From an uncultured Flammeovirgaceae bacterium (lineage in GTDB: Bacteria; Bacteroidota; Bacteroidia; Cytophagales; Cyclobacteriaceae), in NCBI GenBank assembly GCA_946886805.1, contig CAMPJM010000271.1, positions 1 to 5,897 on the forward strand: a stretch of DNA of 5,897 nt, in the 5' to 3' direction. Below the pieces are notes generated by a model that saw nothing but the letters and a program-made list of their open reading frames with translations, had not been told where the DNA came from and did not search any database. This document shows positions 1 through 5,897 of this stretch, piece after piece (position 1 is the first letter of the stretch; each line of letters begins with the position of its first letter). The position numbers were made by a program, and so were the translations under genes.

Positions 1-1672
1 AATTACCGGAGATGAAAAGTACATGCGGTTGGCTGAGCGTTTTTCGCACAGGGCGATCCTTGATCCGCTCATCGAGAAAAAGGATATGCTGACCGGATTG
101 CATGCCAACACGCAAATCCCCAAAGTAATAGGTTTCAAAAGAATAGCTGACCTCGAGGAAAAACAGGAATGGAACGACGCTTCCAGGTTTTTTTGGAACA
201 TGATAGTGAACGAGCGCTCCGTTTCAATTGGAGGGAATAGCGTAAGGGAACATTTTCATCCAAAAGATGACTTTTCTTCCATGATATCCTCTGAACAAGG
301 GCCGGAGACTTGCAACACTTATAACATGCTTCGTCTTAGCCACATGCTTTTTCTTACTGAGCCAAACGCATCCTATATGGATTATTATGAACGAGCACTT
401 TACAACCATATTCTTTCCAGTCAGCATCCGGACGGTGGTTTTGTGTATTTTACCCCCATGAGGCCAAGGCATTACCGGGTATATTCGCAACCACATGAAA
501 CCTTCTGGTGCTGCGTTGGATCGGGGCTGGAAAATCATGCGAAATATGGTGAGATCATTTATGCGAAATCCGAAAACGATCTTTATGTTAATCTTTTTAT
601 ACCATCAATACTTACCTGGGAGGAGAAGGGGTTAACACTAACTCAGCGAACCAATTTTCCGGAAGAAGAAACTTCAGAAATTAAAGTGGGTTTAGAAAAG
701 CCATCGAAATTTTCTATCAGCCTGCGTCACCCCTCCTGGACAGAAAACTTTGAAATCCAGGTTAACGGGGTTCCGGTGGCTTATACACCCGATGCCTCTG
801 GATACATCGAAGTGGAAAGAAAATGGCGCGATGGTGACCTACTATCAATTCGTTTTCCAATGAAAATTGCTTTGGAGCACCTTCCTGACGGCTCTTCCTG
901 GGTTTCTATTTTGAAAGGACCTTTGGTGATGGCTGCGGTGACAGATTCAACCGATCTTGATGGTCTGTTTGCAAATGGCGAACGTATGGCGCATGTTGCC
1001 GCAGGTGATATGTACCCCATTGACGAAGCGCCTACCCTTGTTGCAAAGAATGATGCACAGATCTTATCGAACCTTGCCAATAATAGTGAGGGCAACTTAA
1101 TATATCAGGGCGAAGTGTATCCTGCCGCTTACGAGGGTTTTAAGCTGGTGCCTTTTTACAAGGTACACGAAGCCCGTTATGTGATCTACTGGCCTGTGCT
1201 TGATGAAGAAGGCCTTGATAAGCATATGGCCGAAGTAAAGAAAAAGGAATCAGAGATGCTAGCCCTGGAAAAGCTTACTATCGACCATGTGGCGCCGGGG
1301 GAGCAGCAGCCGGAAACAGAGCATAATTTTAAGGGAGAGAAAACCGAGTCGGGTATTTATAAAGGCAGATTTTGGAGACATGCAAAGGGATGGTTCAGTT
1401 ATGATCTGAGAAATAAAGATCGCGAGGCAAAGATATTAAGAGTCACCTACTCCGGTGAAGACAGCGGACGGAACTTTGATATACTAGTCAATGGGAACCT
1501 GCTTACCAGCGTCCATCTTGATGGTTCCAAGGGCGAGGGATTCTTTGATGCGGATTATGACATTTCTGAAGCGTTCGGCGAGAAGACCTCAAGTGATATT
1601 TTGGAGGTGAAATTTGTTGCACACGAAGGTTCAATTGCCGGAGGGATTTTTGATGTGCGGCTGCTGAAATGA
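1..1672 (+). CDS. GH127 family beta-L-arabinofuranosidase, 5'-truncated by the window edge
   Basis: The family (GH127, formerly DUF1680) hydrolyses terminal beta-L-arabinofuranosyl residues of plant-type glycans. The reading frame is open from base 2, so the ATG at 23 is internal and the N-terminus, including any signal peptide, is missing. Numbered from that ATG (549 residues), 1-190 is the end of the (alpha/alpha)6 barrel. It contains GLHANTQIPK (25-34), REHF (75-78), PETCNTYNML (94-103) and FWCCVGSGLE (161-170). By comparison with HypBA1 of Bifidobacterium longum, Glu95, Cys97, Cys163 and Cys164 fit the zinc-binding/nucleophile cysteine site, and Glu76 the acid/base. Residues about 190-285 look like a beta-sandwich, 300-395 like the DUF4986/GH127 middle region, and 425-549 like the C-terminal DUF6805-type beta domain, after a charged linker. 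Full-length relatives are about 780-800 residues, so roughly 30% is off-window. The gene ends 34 bp from the convergent receiver gene. The family call is firm; exact substrate is unknown. Confidence 0.93.
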   Translation, partial: ITGDEKYMRLAERFSHRAILDPLIEKKDMLTGLHANTQIPKVIGFKRIADLEEKQEWNDASRFFWNMIVNERSVSIGGNSVREHFHPKDDFSSMISSEQGPETCNTYNMLRLSHMLFLTEPNASYMDYYERALYNHILSSQHPDGGFVYFTPMRPRHYRVYSQPHETFWCCVGSGLENHAKYGEIIYAKSENDLYVNLFIPSILTWEEKGLTLTQRTNFPEEETSEIKVGLEKPSKFSISLRHPSWTENFEIQVNGVPVAYTPDASGYIEVERKWRDGDLLSIRFPMKIALEHLPDGSSWVSILKGPLVMAAVTDSTDLDGLFANGERMAHVAAGDMYPIDEAPTLVAKNDAQILSNLANNSEGNLIYQGEVYPAAYEGFKLVPFYKVHEARYVIYWPVLDEEGLDKHMAEVKKKESEMLALEKLTIDHVAPGEQQPETEHNFKGEKTESGIYKGRFWRHAKGWFSYDLRNKDREAKILRVTYSGEDSGRNFDILVNGNLLTSVHLDGSKGEGFFDADYDISEAFGEKTSSDILEVKFVAHEGSIAGGIFDVRLLK

Positions 1673-1706
1673 CATTTAGACCTAAGACCATCATGAATAA
1701 GGATAA

Positions 1707-2111
1707 TTAATCGCTAAAAAATCTCTCCCAGACTTTTTGTAGGTCGTTCTCGGTGAGCGGTTTGTTCAAATAGCCACCTATGGTGGTTTCCTGTGCTATT
1801 TTTACATCTTCAGGATTCATTGAAGTTGTCAACATCACAATGATTACAGACGATCTGGCCTCAATTTCCAGTTTTTCAAATGCTGTCAGGAATTCAAAGC
1901 CGTTCATTACAGGCATATTAATATCGAGCAAAATGAGGTTTGGTAGACACTCTTGTGACCTCTGGCGCCGCTCTATCAATTCAAGCGCCTCTTTTCCGTT
2001 GCGGGCAATCAGGAGCTCATCGGTAAGATCCAGATCTTCCAACAGCATCTGGTTTACTATATTGGTAATATCGTCATCGTCGATCAGGAGTGTAAAAGCT
2101 ATCTTTTTCAT
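1707..2111 (-). CDS. single-domain response regulator (CheY-like receiver)
   Basis: This 134-residue protein is a receiver domain only, with no DNA-binding or enzymatic output domain. The acidic pocket is the run Asp11-Asp14 after the first beta strand, and the phospho-acceptor is Asp63 in LLDINMPVMNGFEFL. The switch Thr is Thr95 or Thr96 (MLTTS), and the conserved Lys is Lys117 followed by Pro118. All the residues needed for phosphorylation are therefore present. It starts at an ATG (2109-2111) with no obvious Shine-Dalgarno, which is usual in Bacteroidota. It lies downstream of the histidine kinase gene on the same strand, 224 bp away, so that kinase is its likely phosphodonor. Without an output domain it probably works by protein contact or as a phosphorelay intermediate; the target is not in this window. 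Family assignment is secure and partner assignment is inferred from position. Confidence 0.93.
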   Translation of the reverse strand: MKKIAFTLLIDDDDITNIVNQMLLEDLDLTDELLIARNGKEALELIERRQRSQECLPNLILLDINMPVMNGFEFLTAFEKLEIEARSSVIIVMLTTSMNPEDVKIAQETTIGGYLNKPLTENDLQKVWERFFSD

Positions 2112-2220
2112 GAGAAACCGATTGTTTTGGTAAAAAAAATGATGTTAAGGGCTAATTGAGAAATAAGTTGTGAAGAATAGAGTTAGTTTTTTTGTTTTTT
2201 ATTAAGGCATAAAATCTACG

Positions 2221-2256
2221 AATAGCCATAGCTATTTATCCGCCAGGCTGGCGGAT
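2221..2256. repeat. two back-to-back hairpins between the kinase and receiver genes
   Basis: The first hairpin has arms AATAGC and GCTATT with a 4-nt loop (2221-2236). One base later comes the second, ATCCGCCA and TGGCGGAT around a 3-nt loop (2238-2256). Both are perfect. The GC-rich hairpin stands out in an AT-rich gap. On the minus strand, the direction of both flanking genes, it is followed by no T run, so it is not a classical intrinsic terminator. It could be a dispersed palindromic repeat, a processing site or a partial transcription barrier between kinase and receiver. Confidence 0.6.
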
Positions 2257-2335
2257 TATAATGCAGAGAAAGAGCAAAAAACAAGTATAAACTCACAATT
2301 TATTTTTTTATAAGCCCCAAGGAAATTGATCGTCA

Positions 2336-4573
2336 TCAGGACAACTGCCTTGATGAGTTTCCAATGTTAAAATATACTCGGAAAGTAGAGCCTTCACCCA
2401 CCTGGCTTTCGACTTCAATCTTCCCGCCAGCATTGTCAATTATTTTTTTGACCATATACAGGCCCAAGCCTGATCCTTCTACATGGTCGTGCAAGCGCTT
2501 AAACATAGCGAAAATTTTAGAGCTGTCCGACATATTTATGCCCAGGCCGTTGTCCTGTACGCTAAGGACCACATACCCCACGGTCTGGGCGCAGGATATC
2601 CGCACAAGTGCAGTCCTTTCAGGAGATCGATATTTAAGTGCATTTGAAAGAAGATTATATATAATGCTGCGCAGGTTCTTATGGGAAAAGTGGAAAGACG
2701 GACAATGTTCGATGTCGGTCTCAAGACGCGCATTAGAGGACTGGATGATGGGTTCCAAATCAAGAATGACTTCCCGGATCGTGTCAAAAAGGCTGATCAT
2801 GGATTCCTCCTGGCCGTTGTCTTTTTGTAGTTTGGTGATTTCGGTGAGATTGGATATGGTTCTTTTGAAGCGGTCTATCGAACCTTGCATCATATCGGTA
2901 ATTCGTTGCGTCCGCTCATCCGCCAGGCTTTCCTTCGAAAGTGACCGCAGGAGTGCCTGTAGCAGTCCTTCAATATTGGAAATTGGGGCTTTAAGGTCGT
3001 GGGAGGCGGTGTAGATAAAATTATCCAGGTCGGCGTTTATTCGTACAAGCTGTTGATTGGAGTCGTAAAGTTCTTCATTACTTGCCCGCACTTCTTCATT
3101 GGCAGTAGCGAGTTCTTCATTAATCGCTGCCAATTCATCCGAGGCCGATTGTGCTCTCATCTCGCTATCTTCTGCACTTCTGCGGGCCAAAACCAAATCG
3201 TTTACCTCATAAGCAAACACAAGGATGCCATCGACTGTACCCTGTTCATCATAACGGGCCTGAAAAATGAAATTAAAATATATGTCTTCCGGGAGAGCTG
3301 CTTCCTGGCGCGCCAGAGGAACCAACAGCTCTTTCCCCTCGAACGTTTCTCCTGTCCGGTACACGTTCTGAAGGATTGTCCAAATAGGTTGGCCGTCTAG
3401 TTCGGGCAGTGCCTTTAACAAAGGTTTTCCTAAAAGGTCGCGCCCCGGAAACATTTGCTGATAGGAGGGATTGATCAGCTCAAACACCAGATCAGGTCCG
3501 TCCAAGATACAAATGGCTGCTGGGGCTTGCATAAAAAAACGTTCCAGCCGCGCCTTTTGATGTTCCACTTCTATCCGGCTCCTCAATTCGGTGATCGAAC
3601 TCGCAATATGTCCTGCCAATAGCTGGTGAAAGTTTTGATAATCTTTGTTATATTCCATCCCCGGATTAATCCCTGAAATAAAAAACCCAAGAAGTTGGTC
3701 TTTTCCTGAGTGGAATACAGGGAGCACTATGGCTTGATTTAGACCCGATAAGTGGGAGCCGTTTGCCAAATTTCCCTCGCCCGATAAGCGCACCAACGCC
3801 GGCTCTTTGCTTTGTTGAACCTTTGCAAATGGCCACTCTTCTGCAGCGTCCGATGAACCAATTACTATTCGATGAGGCGCTATTTCCGGTGAAAGCTCCT
3901 TAGAACCCCCCTTTAGTGTAGCCTCAATGCCATTTTCATCGAGCTGGTAAATTAAGCTGAATGGAACATCGAGCGGGTTGTTTTCCAATACTTCACATAC
4001 CTTTTGGCAAATGTATTCTTCGCGTTGCAGTCCGTCCAAGGACTCGGTGATATCTTTGATTGTTTTCAATCGACGCTTGGCCAGTACCGTTTCAGTAACT
4101 TCGTTACAGGCGCAGAAGATCCCGTTTACCTGTCCATCGTCATCGGAAATAGAACTGTAGGAAAAAGTCCAGTAGGTATCTTCCATGAAGCCTTTCCTGT
4201 TCAAGGGAATCAATAGCTCTTCAGCATAAAATGCATCCCCTCCGTTCAAGATTTCTTCAACCACCCCGCTTATCTGCTTCCAAATCTCGCCCCACATCTC
4301 AGTAGCTTTTGCGCCCAAAGCATGTGGGTGCTTGTCGCCCAGAGCAGGCAGATAAGGATCGTTGTGAAACATGTATAGCTCCTTTGTCCACCAGATGAAC
4401 ATTGGATGGGCAGAATTTAGCATTATGCGCAAACCGCTTTTCAAGCTCATGGGCCATTGGTCAGGGGATCCCAGTGGATGAGATTCCCAATCATACTTGA
4501 GCATCAATGATCCCATTTGTCCCCCTCCCGCAAAAAGGTTGTTTGAGGAAAAATTAATTGAGTTAAAAGTCAT
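2336..4573 (-). CDS. soluble sensor histidine kinase, PAS-GAF-PAS-HisKA-HATPase
   Basis: This protein autophosphorylates on His and should pass the phosphate to a receiver, probably the one encoded next to it. I start it at the ATG 4571-4573 (745 residues); a TTG directly upstream in frame (4574-4576) is a poorer choice. Residues about 28-165 form a PAS-type domain opening with DWESHPLGSPDQWP and containing FIWW (59-62), a style common in Bacteroidota kinases. Residues about 180-330 look GAF-like and 345-460 form a second PAS. A heptad-like Glu/Asn/Ala-rich coiled coil (465-515) leads into the HisKA domain with His525 in TASHDLKAP. The ATPase domain (630-736) has the N box with Asn644, the G1 box DNGLGI (674-679) and the G2 box GSGLGL (700-705), so it looks catalytically complete. 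No membrane segment or signal peptide is seen, so sensing should be cytoplasmic. The ligand cannot be predicted. There is no fused receiver, which fits the separate receiver gene downstream. Confidence 0.94.
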   Translation of the reverse strand: MTFNSINFSSNNLFAGGGQMGSLMLKYDWESHPLGSPDQWPMSLKSGLRIMLNSAHPMFIWWTKELYMFHNDPYLPALGDKHPHALGAKATEMWGEIWKQISGVVEEILNGGDAFYAEELLIPLNRKGFMEDTYWTFSYSSISDDDGQVNGIFCACNEVTETVLAKRRLKTIKDITESLDGLQREEYICQKVCEVLENNPLDVPFSLIYQLDENGIEATLKGGSKELSPEIAPHRIVIGSSDAAEEWPFAKVQQSKEPALVRLSGEGNLANGSHLSGLNQAIVLPVFHSGKDQLLGFFISGINPGMEYNKDYQNFHQLLAGHIASSITELRSRIEVEHQKARLERFFMQAPAAICILDGPDLVFELINPSYQQMFPGRDLLGKPLLKALPELDGQPIWTILQNVYRTGETFEGKELLVPLARQEAALPEDIYFNFIFQARYDEQGTVDGILVFAYEVNDLVLARRSAEDSEMRAQSASDELAAINEELATANEEVRASNEELYDSNQQLVRINADLDNFIYTASHDLKAPISNIEGLLQALLRSLSKESLADERTQRITDMMQGSIDRFKRTISNLTEITKLQKDNGQEESMISLFDTIREVILDLEPIIQSSNARLETDIEHCPSFHFSHKNLRSIIYNLLSNALKYRSPERTALVRISCAQTVGYVVLSVQDNGLGINMSDSSKIFAMFKRLHDHVEGSGLGLYMVKKIIDNAGGKIEVESQVGEGSTFRVYFNIGNSSRQLS

Positions 4574-4858
4574 CAATAAGTTTTACGGTATAAAAATAAT
4601 AGAAGTTTAAAAGGAATAATTTAGTCGAGGATAGTTTTCATGTACAAAAAACCATTACGACAGCAATAATCTATTGTTCTAATTAATTTTTAAGGCATTT
4701 GTTTCGATAAAGCGATCTTCGACACTTCTTCGGCAGTGATTTCCTGACTTTGTTCTTCAATAGATATACTATGAAATTGTCGTTTTCCACTAATTGAAAA
4801 CTGTAGCCAAGAAATTCAAGGAGAGCTGACTCATCAACAAAAAATACCTCCTAAAAAT
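4574..4858. other. AT-rich intergenic stretch upstream of the kinase, no intact gene seen
   Basis: This stretch should contain the kinase promoter on the minus strand, but I cannot place a convincing Bacteroidota-type -7/-33 pair. Plus-strand frames are all very short (for example 9 codons from the ATG at 4640). On the minus strand there are two overlapping open stretches that look like a decayed gene; they are listed separately. No tRNA-like fold was seen. Confidence 0.5.
4683..4852 (-). pseudogene. possible decayed small gene behind a perfect Shine-Dalgarno (speculative)
   Basis: On the minus strand AGGAGGT (4846-4852) is followed 11 nt later by an ATG (4832-4834), with TTG codons at 5 and 8 nt. 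The frame of these starts gives only 14 residues, MSQLSLNFLATVFN, before a TAG at 4790-4792. A second frame is open from 4838 to a TAA at 4683-4685, reading VDESALLEFLGYSFQLVEND and then a basic tail, but it has no start codon. A third, open from 4815 to a TAA at 4690-4692, reads SISIEEQSQEITAEEVSKIA with a helical, protein-like composition near its end. Joining the second to the third needs one frameshift and gives a plausible product of about 50 residues. I recognise no family. It may be a frameshifted remnant, a short leader peptide, or chance. Confidence 0.2.
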
Positions 4859-4900
4859 AAAATCGCTCTAACACGAGGATGTGTTTCGAGCGATTTTTTT
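4859..4900 (+). terminator. strong intrinsic terminator-like hairpin, possibly bidirectional
   Basis: Perfect 10-bp arms AAAATCGCTC (4859-4868) and GAGCGATTTT (4888-4897) enclose a small internal loop. A second 5-bp stem, AACAC with GTGTT (4870-4874 and 4881-4885), closes a 6-nt loop. On the plus strand the stem runs into seven T's (4894-4900). On the minus strand it is followed by a T-rich run interrupted by A, so it could act in that direction too. No intact plus-strand gene ends here, so the transcript it would stop is unknown; a small RNA or a lost gene are options. Confidence 0.65.
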
Positions 4901-5597
4901 CAACCAGCTATGGAAGCCATAAAGATAAGTGAAATTAAAGAAATTTTAAAATACGATTTGAAATAAATTTTTAATAACCTGAGTTCTATTCTGATTCACA
5001 CCAAACCCAAATAGAACGTCATCTCGGAAATCTTCTTTTTATTAAAAAAAAAAAGAAAATTATCCGTGATCTCCTTATTGTTTTGTATGTCATGCCGGAA
5101 AATTAATCGAATTCAGGTTAAAAGGATTCTAGAACGCCGGGGAAGTAGGAGGGGACACAGAAAAATAGCCTTTAAGACCTTCCGAATTAAACGAAACACG
5201 GCTCCCGATCATTAGTGTCTGTCCGTATGGACGGATGAGTAGTTCACTAAAGCGTCTTTCACTTTTAAAAATGGATTTTCCTAGGGCACTATCGCAGAAA
5301 ATAGTTCTAAAATTAAAGGATCAATTATACAGCCTTGTTTATAGCGGTTTTGAGCCACCAACCGTTGCAAATACTTCATCTATATATTCGGAAAATTTAA
5401 TTCTTATTGTAAATTGTTCTAAATATTCCCCATGTGAAATTATCTAAATTAATATTCACCCTTATCTAATTCTCTTCGAATTCAGATAATCGCCCAAACT
5501 TCATTGATCGATAGTGAACAGAAATTAAACTGGCAATAGCCGAATATTTTTACTTTCTTACATTAATTTTACGCATCGAACCTTCTTGGCGGGATAG
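4901..5597. other. gene-poor AT-rich region with scattered palindromes
   Basis: I see no convincing gene in these 697 bases. A 70-codon plus-strand frame (5235-5447) has no Shine-Dalgarno, no recognisable motif and a Ser/Leu/Ile-heavy composition, so I do not call it. An 18-codon frame begins at the ATG at 4910, directly after the terminator, and is too short to judge. The stretch includes the palindromic segment at 5018-5101, listed separately, and a small hairpin TCCGT/ACGGA just before the 70-codon frame. Low coding content and a lower GC than the genes to the left suggest degraded or repeat-derived DNA. Confidence 0.5.
5018..5101. repeat. imperfect palindrome bounded by near-identical 13-mers
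   Basis: GTCATCTCGGAAA (5018-5030) and GTCATGCCGGAAA (5089-5101) match at 11 of 13 bases in direct orientation, 71 bp apart. Between them, 5025-5040 (CGGAAATCTTCTTTTT) can pair with 5050-5066 with one bulge and one mismatch, around a short AT loop. The layout resembles a dispersed intergenic repeat of the kind found in Bacteroidota genomes. No coding potential is seen. Part of the pairing comes from T and A runs, which weakens the call. Confidence 0.4.
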
Positions 5598-5711
5598 CAA
5601 TGCTATTAAGTTAAGGCGATTTATCCTTCTCTCTTCGAGGAGAAGGATCGAGAGCCTGCCCCGGAGCATTTCGGGGATGAGGTGTTTTAAAAGCTTAACT
5701 TAATAGCATTG
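5598..5711. mobile_element. 114-bp MITE-like element with 18-bp terminal inverted repeats
   Basis: CAATGCTATTAAGTTAAG (5598-5615) and its exact reverse complement (5694-5711) bound the element. Inside are two further hairpins: ATCCTTCTC with GAGAAGGAT (5623-5631 and 5640-5648), and CCCCG with CGGGG (5659-5663 and 5672-5676). There is no coding sequence. The architecture, with perfect terminal inverted repeats, nested stems and small size, fits a non-autonomous palindromic element. I see no clear target-site duplication: the flanks ATAG and GAGT do not match. The interior style, a stem of pyrimidine-rich CCTTCTC followed by GGGGATGAGG, recalls widespread bacterial intergenic palindromes, which is recollection and not a search result. 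Confidence 0.6.
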
Positions 5712-5777
5712 GAGTATGGAATGGCAGTAATTTTTCCGTTCACATTGAAACAAATAAATTAGTCTACAGATTCTAAA

Positions 5778-5819
5778 GTCTCCTGTCTAACATCTAACGT
5801 CTCCCGTCTAACATCTAAA
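5778..5819. repeat. 21-bp tandem repeat, two copies
   Basis: 5778-5798 and 5799-5819 are adjacent 21-bp units beginning GTCTCC and containing GTCTAACATCTAA. They differ at two positions (7 and 21). Within each unit, GTCT and ATCT recur about every 9-10 bases, suggesting an older, shorter unit. The array runs directly into a 7-bp array. It lies just beyond the end of the probable gene at the right window edge and has no coding role visible. Confidence 0.75.
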
Positions 5820-5851
5820 ACCCAAAACCCAAAACCTAAAATCCAAAACCC
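5817..5851. repeat. 7-bp AAAACCC-type tandem array, five units
   Basis: Five consecutive heptamers read AAAACCC, AAAACCC, AAAACCT, AAAATCC and AAAACCC. The first overlaps the tail of the 21-bp array by three bases. It looks telomere-like only by base composition. In a bacterial intergenic setting it is more simply a slippage-prone microsatellite. It ends three bases before the stop codon of the probable minus-strand gene on the right. Confidence 0.75.
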
Positions 5852-5853
5852 AA

Positions 5854-5897
5854 TCACGTTTTCTGTTTCTTTTTTTTAGCGGCAGGGAAAAGAATAT
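5854..5897 (-). CDS. probable C-terminus of a minus-strand gene cut by the window edge
   Basis: Reading inward from the right edge on the minus strand gives ILFPAAKKKKQKT followed by TGA (5854-5856). A lysine-rich tail ending at a stop is typical of a bacterial C-terminus, and the tandem arrays begin immediately beyond it. Only 13 complete codons are visible, so family and function cannot be assigned. Another minus frame is also open here (reading IFFSLPLKKRNRKR) and continues through the repeats, so the choice of frame is not certain. Confidence 0.4.
   Translation of the reverse strand, partial: ILFPAAKKKKQKT

Noticed and set aside
224..1095. Minus-strand frames opposite the GH127 gene (224-538 and 781-1095)
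   Set aside because: The plus strand carries conserved GH127 motifs across the whole stretch; the opposite frames show none.
1673..1706. Shared terminator between the convergent GH127 and receiver genes
   Set aside because: The 34-bp gap contains no hairpin with a T run on either strand.
1780..2133. 117-codon plus-strand frame opposite the receiver gene
   Set aside because: The minus strand encodes a receiver domain with all its conserved residues, so this frame is an antisense shadow.
2283..2325. Intrinsic terminator after the kinase (CAATTT...AAATTG inverted repeat)
   Set aside because: The arms are six AT-rich bases with a long loop and no GC-rich stem, so it is too weak to call.
2364..3400. 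Long plus-strand frames opposite the histidine kinase (2364-3014 and 2999-3400)
   Set aside because: They are antisense to a clearly recognisable kinase and encode no protein-like motifs; they are shadows of its codon use.
4910..4966. 18-codon plus-strand frame starting just after the terminator
   Set aside because: It is too short, lacks a ribosome binding site and sits in A-rich DNA where open frames of this length are expected by chance.
5235..5447. 70-codon plus-strand frame beginning MSSSLKRLSLL
   Set aside because: It has no Shine-Dalgarno, no recognisable motif, a low-information Ser/Leu/Ile-rich composition and lies in a gene-poor AT-rich region. Homologues from a protein search would reverse this.
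5778..5851. CRISPR array
   Set aside because: The repeats are contiguous, with no unique spacers between units, and the 7-bp unit is far too short.
5817..5851. Telomere repeat, suggesting a eukaryotic or linear-chromosome end
   Set aside because: There are only five degenerate heptamers, internal to a bacterial sequence and next to a probable gene end; nothing else suggests a chromosome end.

Overview
The window most likely comes from a member of the Bacteroidota, probably from the Cytophagales/Chitinophagales/Sphingobacteriales side. This is inferred from protein style: a multi-domain GH127-type beta-L-arabinofuranosidase, a soluble PAS-GAF-PAS histidine kinase beside a receiver-only response regulator, and little Shine-Dalgarno sequence before the recognisable genes. 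The species cannot be named from the sequence.

Layout. Positions 1-1672 (+) hold the 3' two thirds of a GH127 glycoside hydrolase, cut by the left window edge. It converges with a two-component pair on the minus strand: a stand-alone receiver protein (1707-2111) and, upstream of it in transcription, a large sensor histidine kinase (2336-4573). The 224-bp gap between the pair carries two back-to-back hairpins. From about 4574 to 5853 there is no convincing intact gene. This AT-rich stretch holds a strong bidirectional terminator-like hairpin (4859-4900), a decayed-looking minus-strand reading frame just beyond it, a palindromic segment bounded by near-identical 13-mers (5018-5101), a 114-bp element with perfect 18-bp terminal inverted repeats and nested hairpins (5598-5711), and two adjacent tandem arrays of 21-bp and 7-bp units (5778-5851). 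The last 44 bases probably hold the lysine-rich C-terminus of another minus-strand gene.

How it works together. The kinase and receiver are likely a signalling pair: cytoplasmic PAS/GAF sensing, His autophosphorylation, then transfer to Asp63 of the receiver, which has no output domain and so must act through a partner protein or a further phosphotransfer. GH127 enzymes release L-arabinofuranose from plant-type glycans, and the gene probably belongs to a carbohydrate-use locus to the left. Convergent orientation gives no evidence that the signalling pair controls it.

I did not find a clear new system. The most interesting material is the repeat-rich intergenic region on the right, especially the 114-bp inverted-repeat element and the terminator with its adjacent decayed frame.
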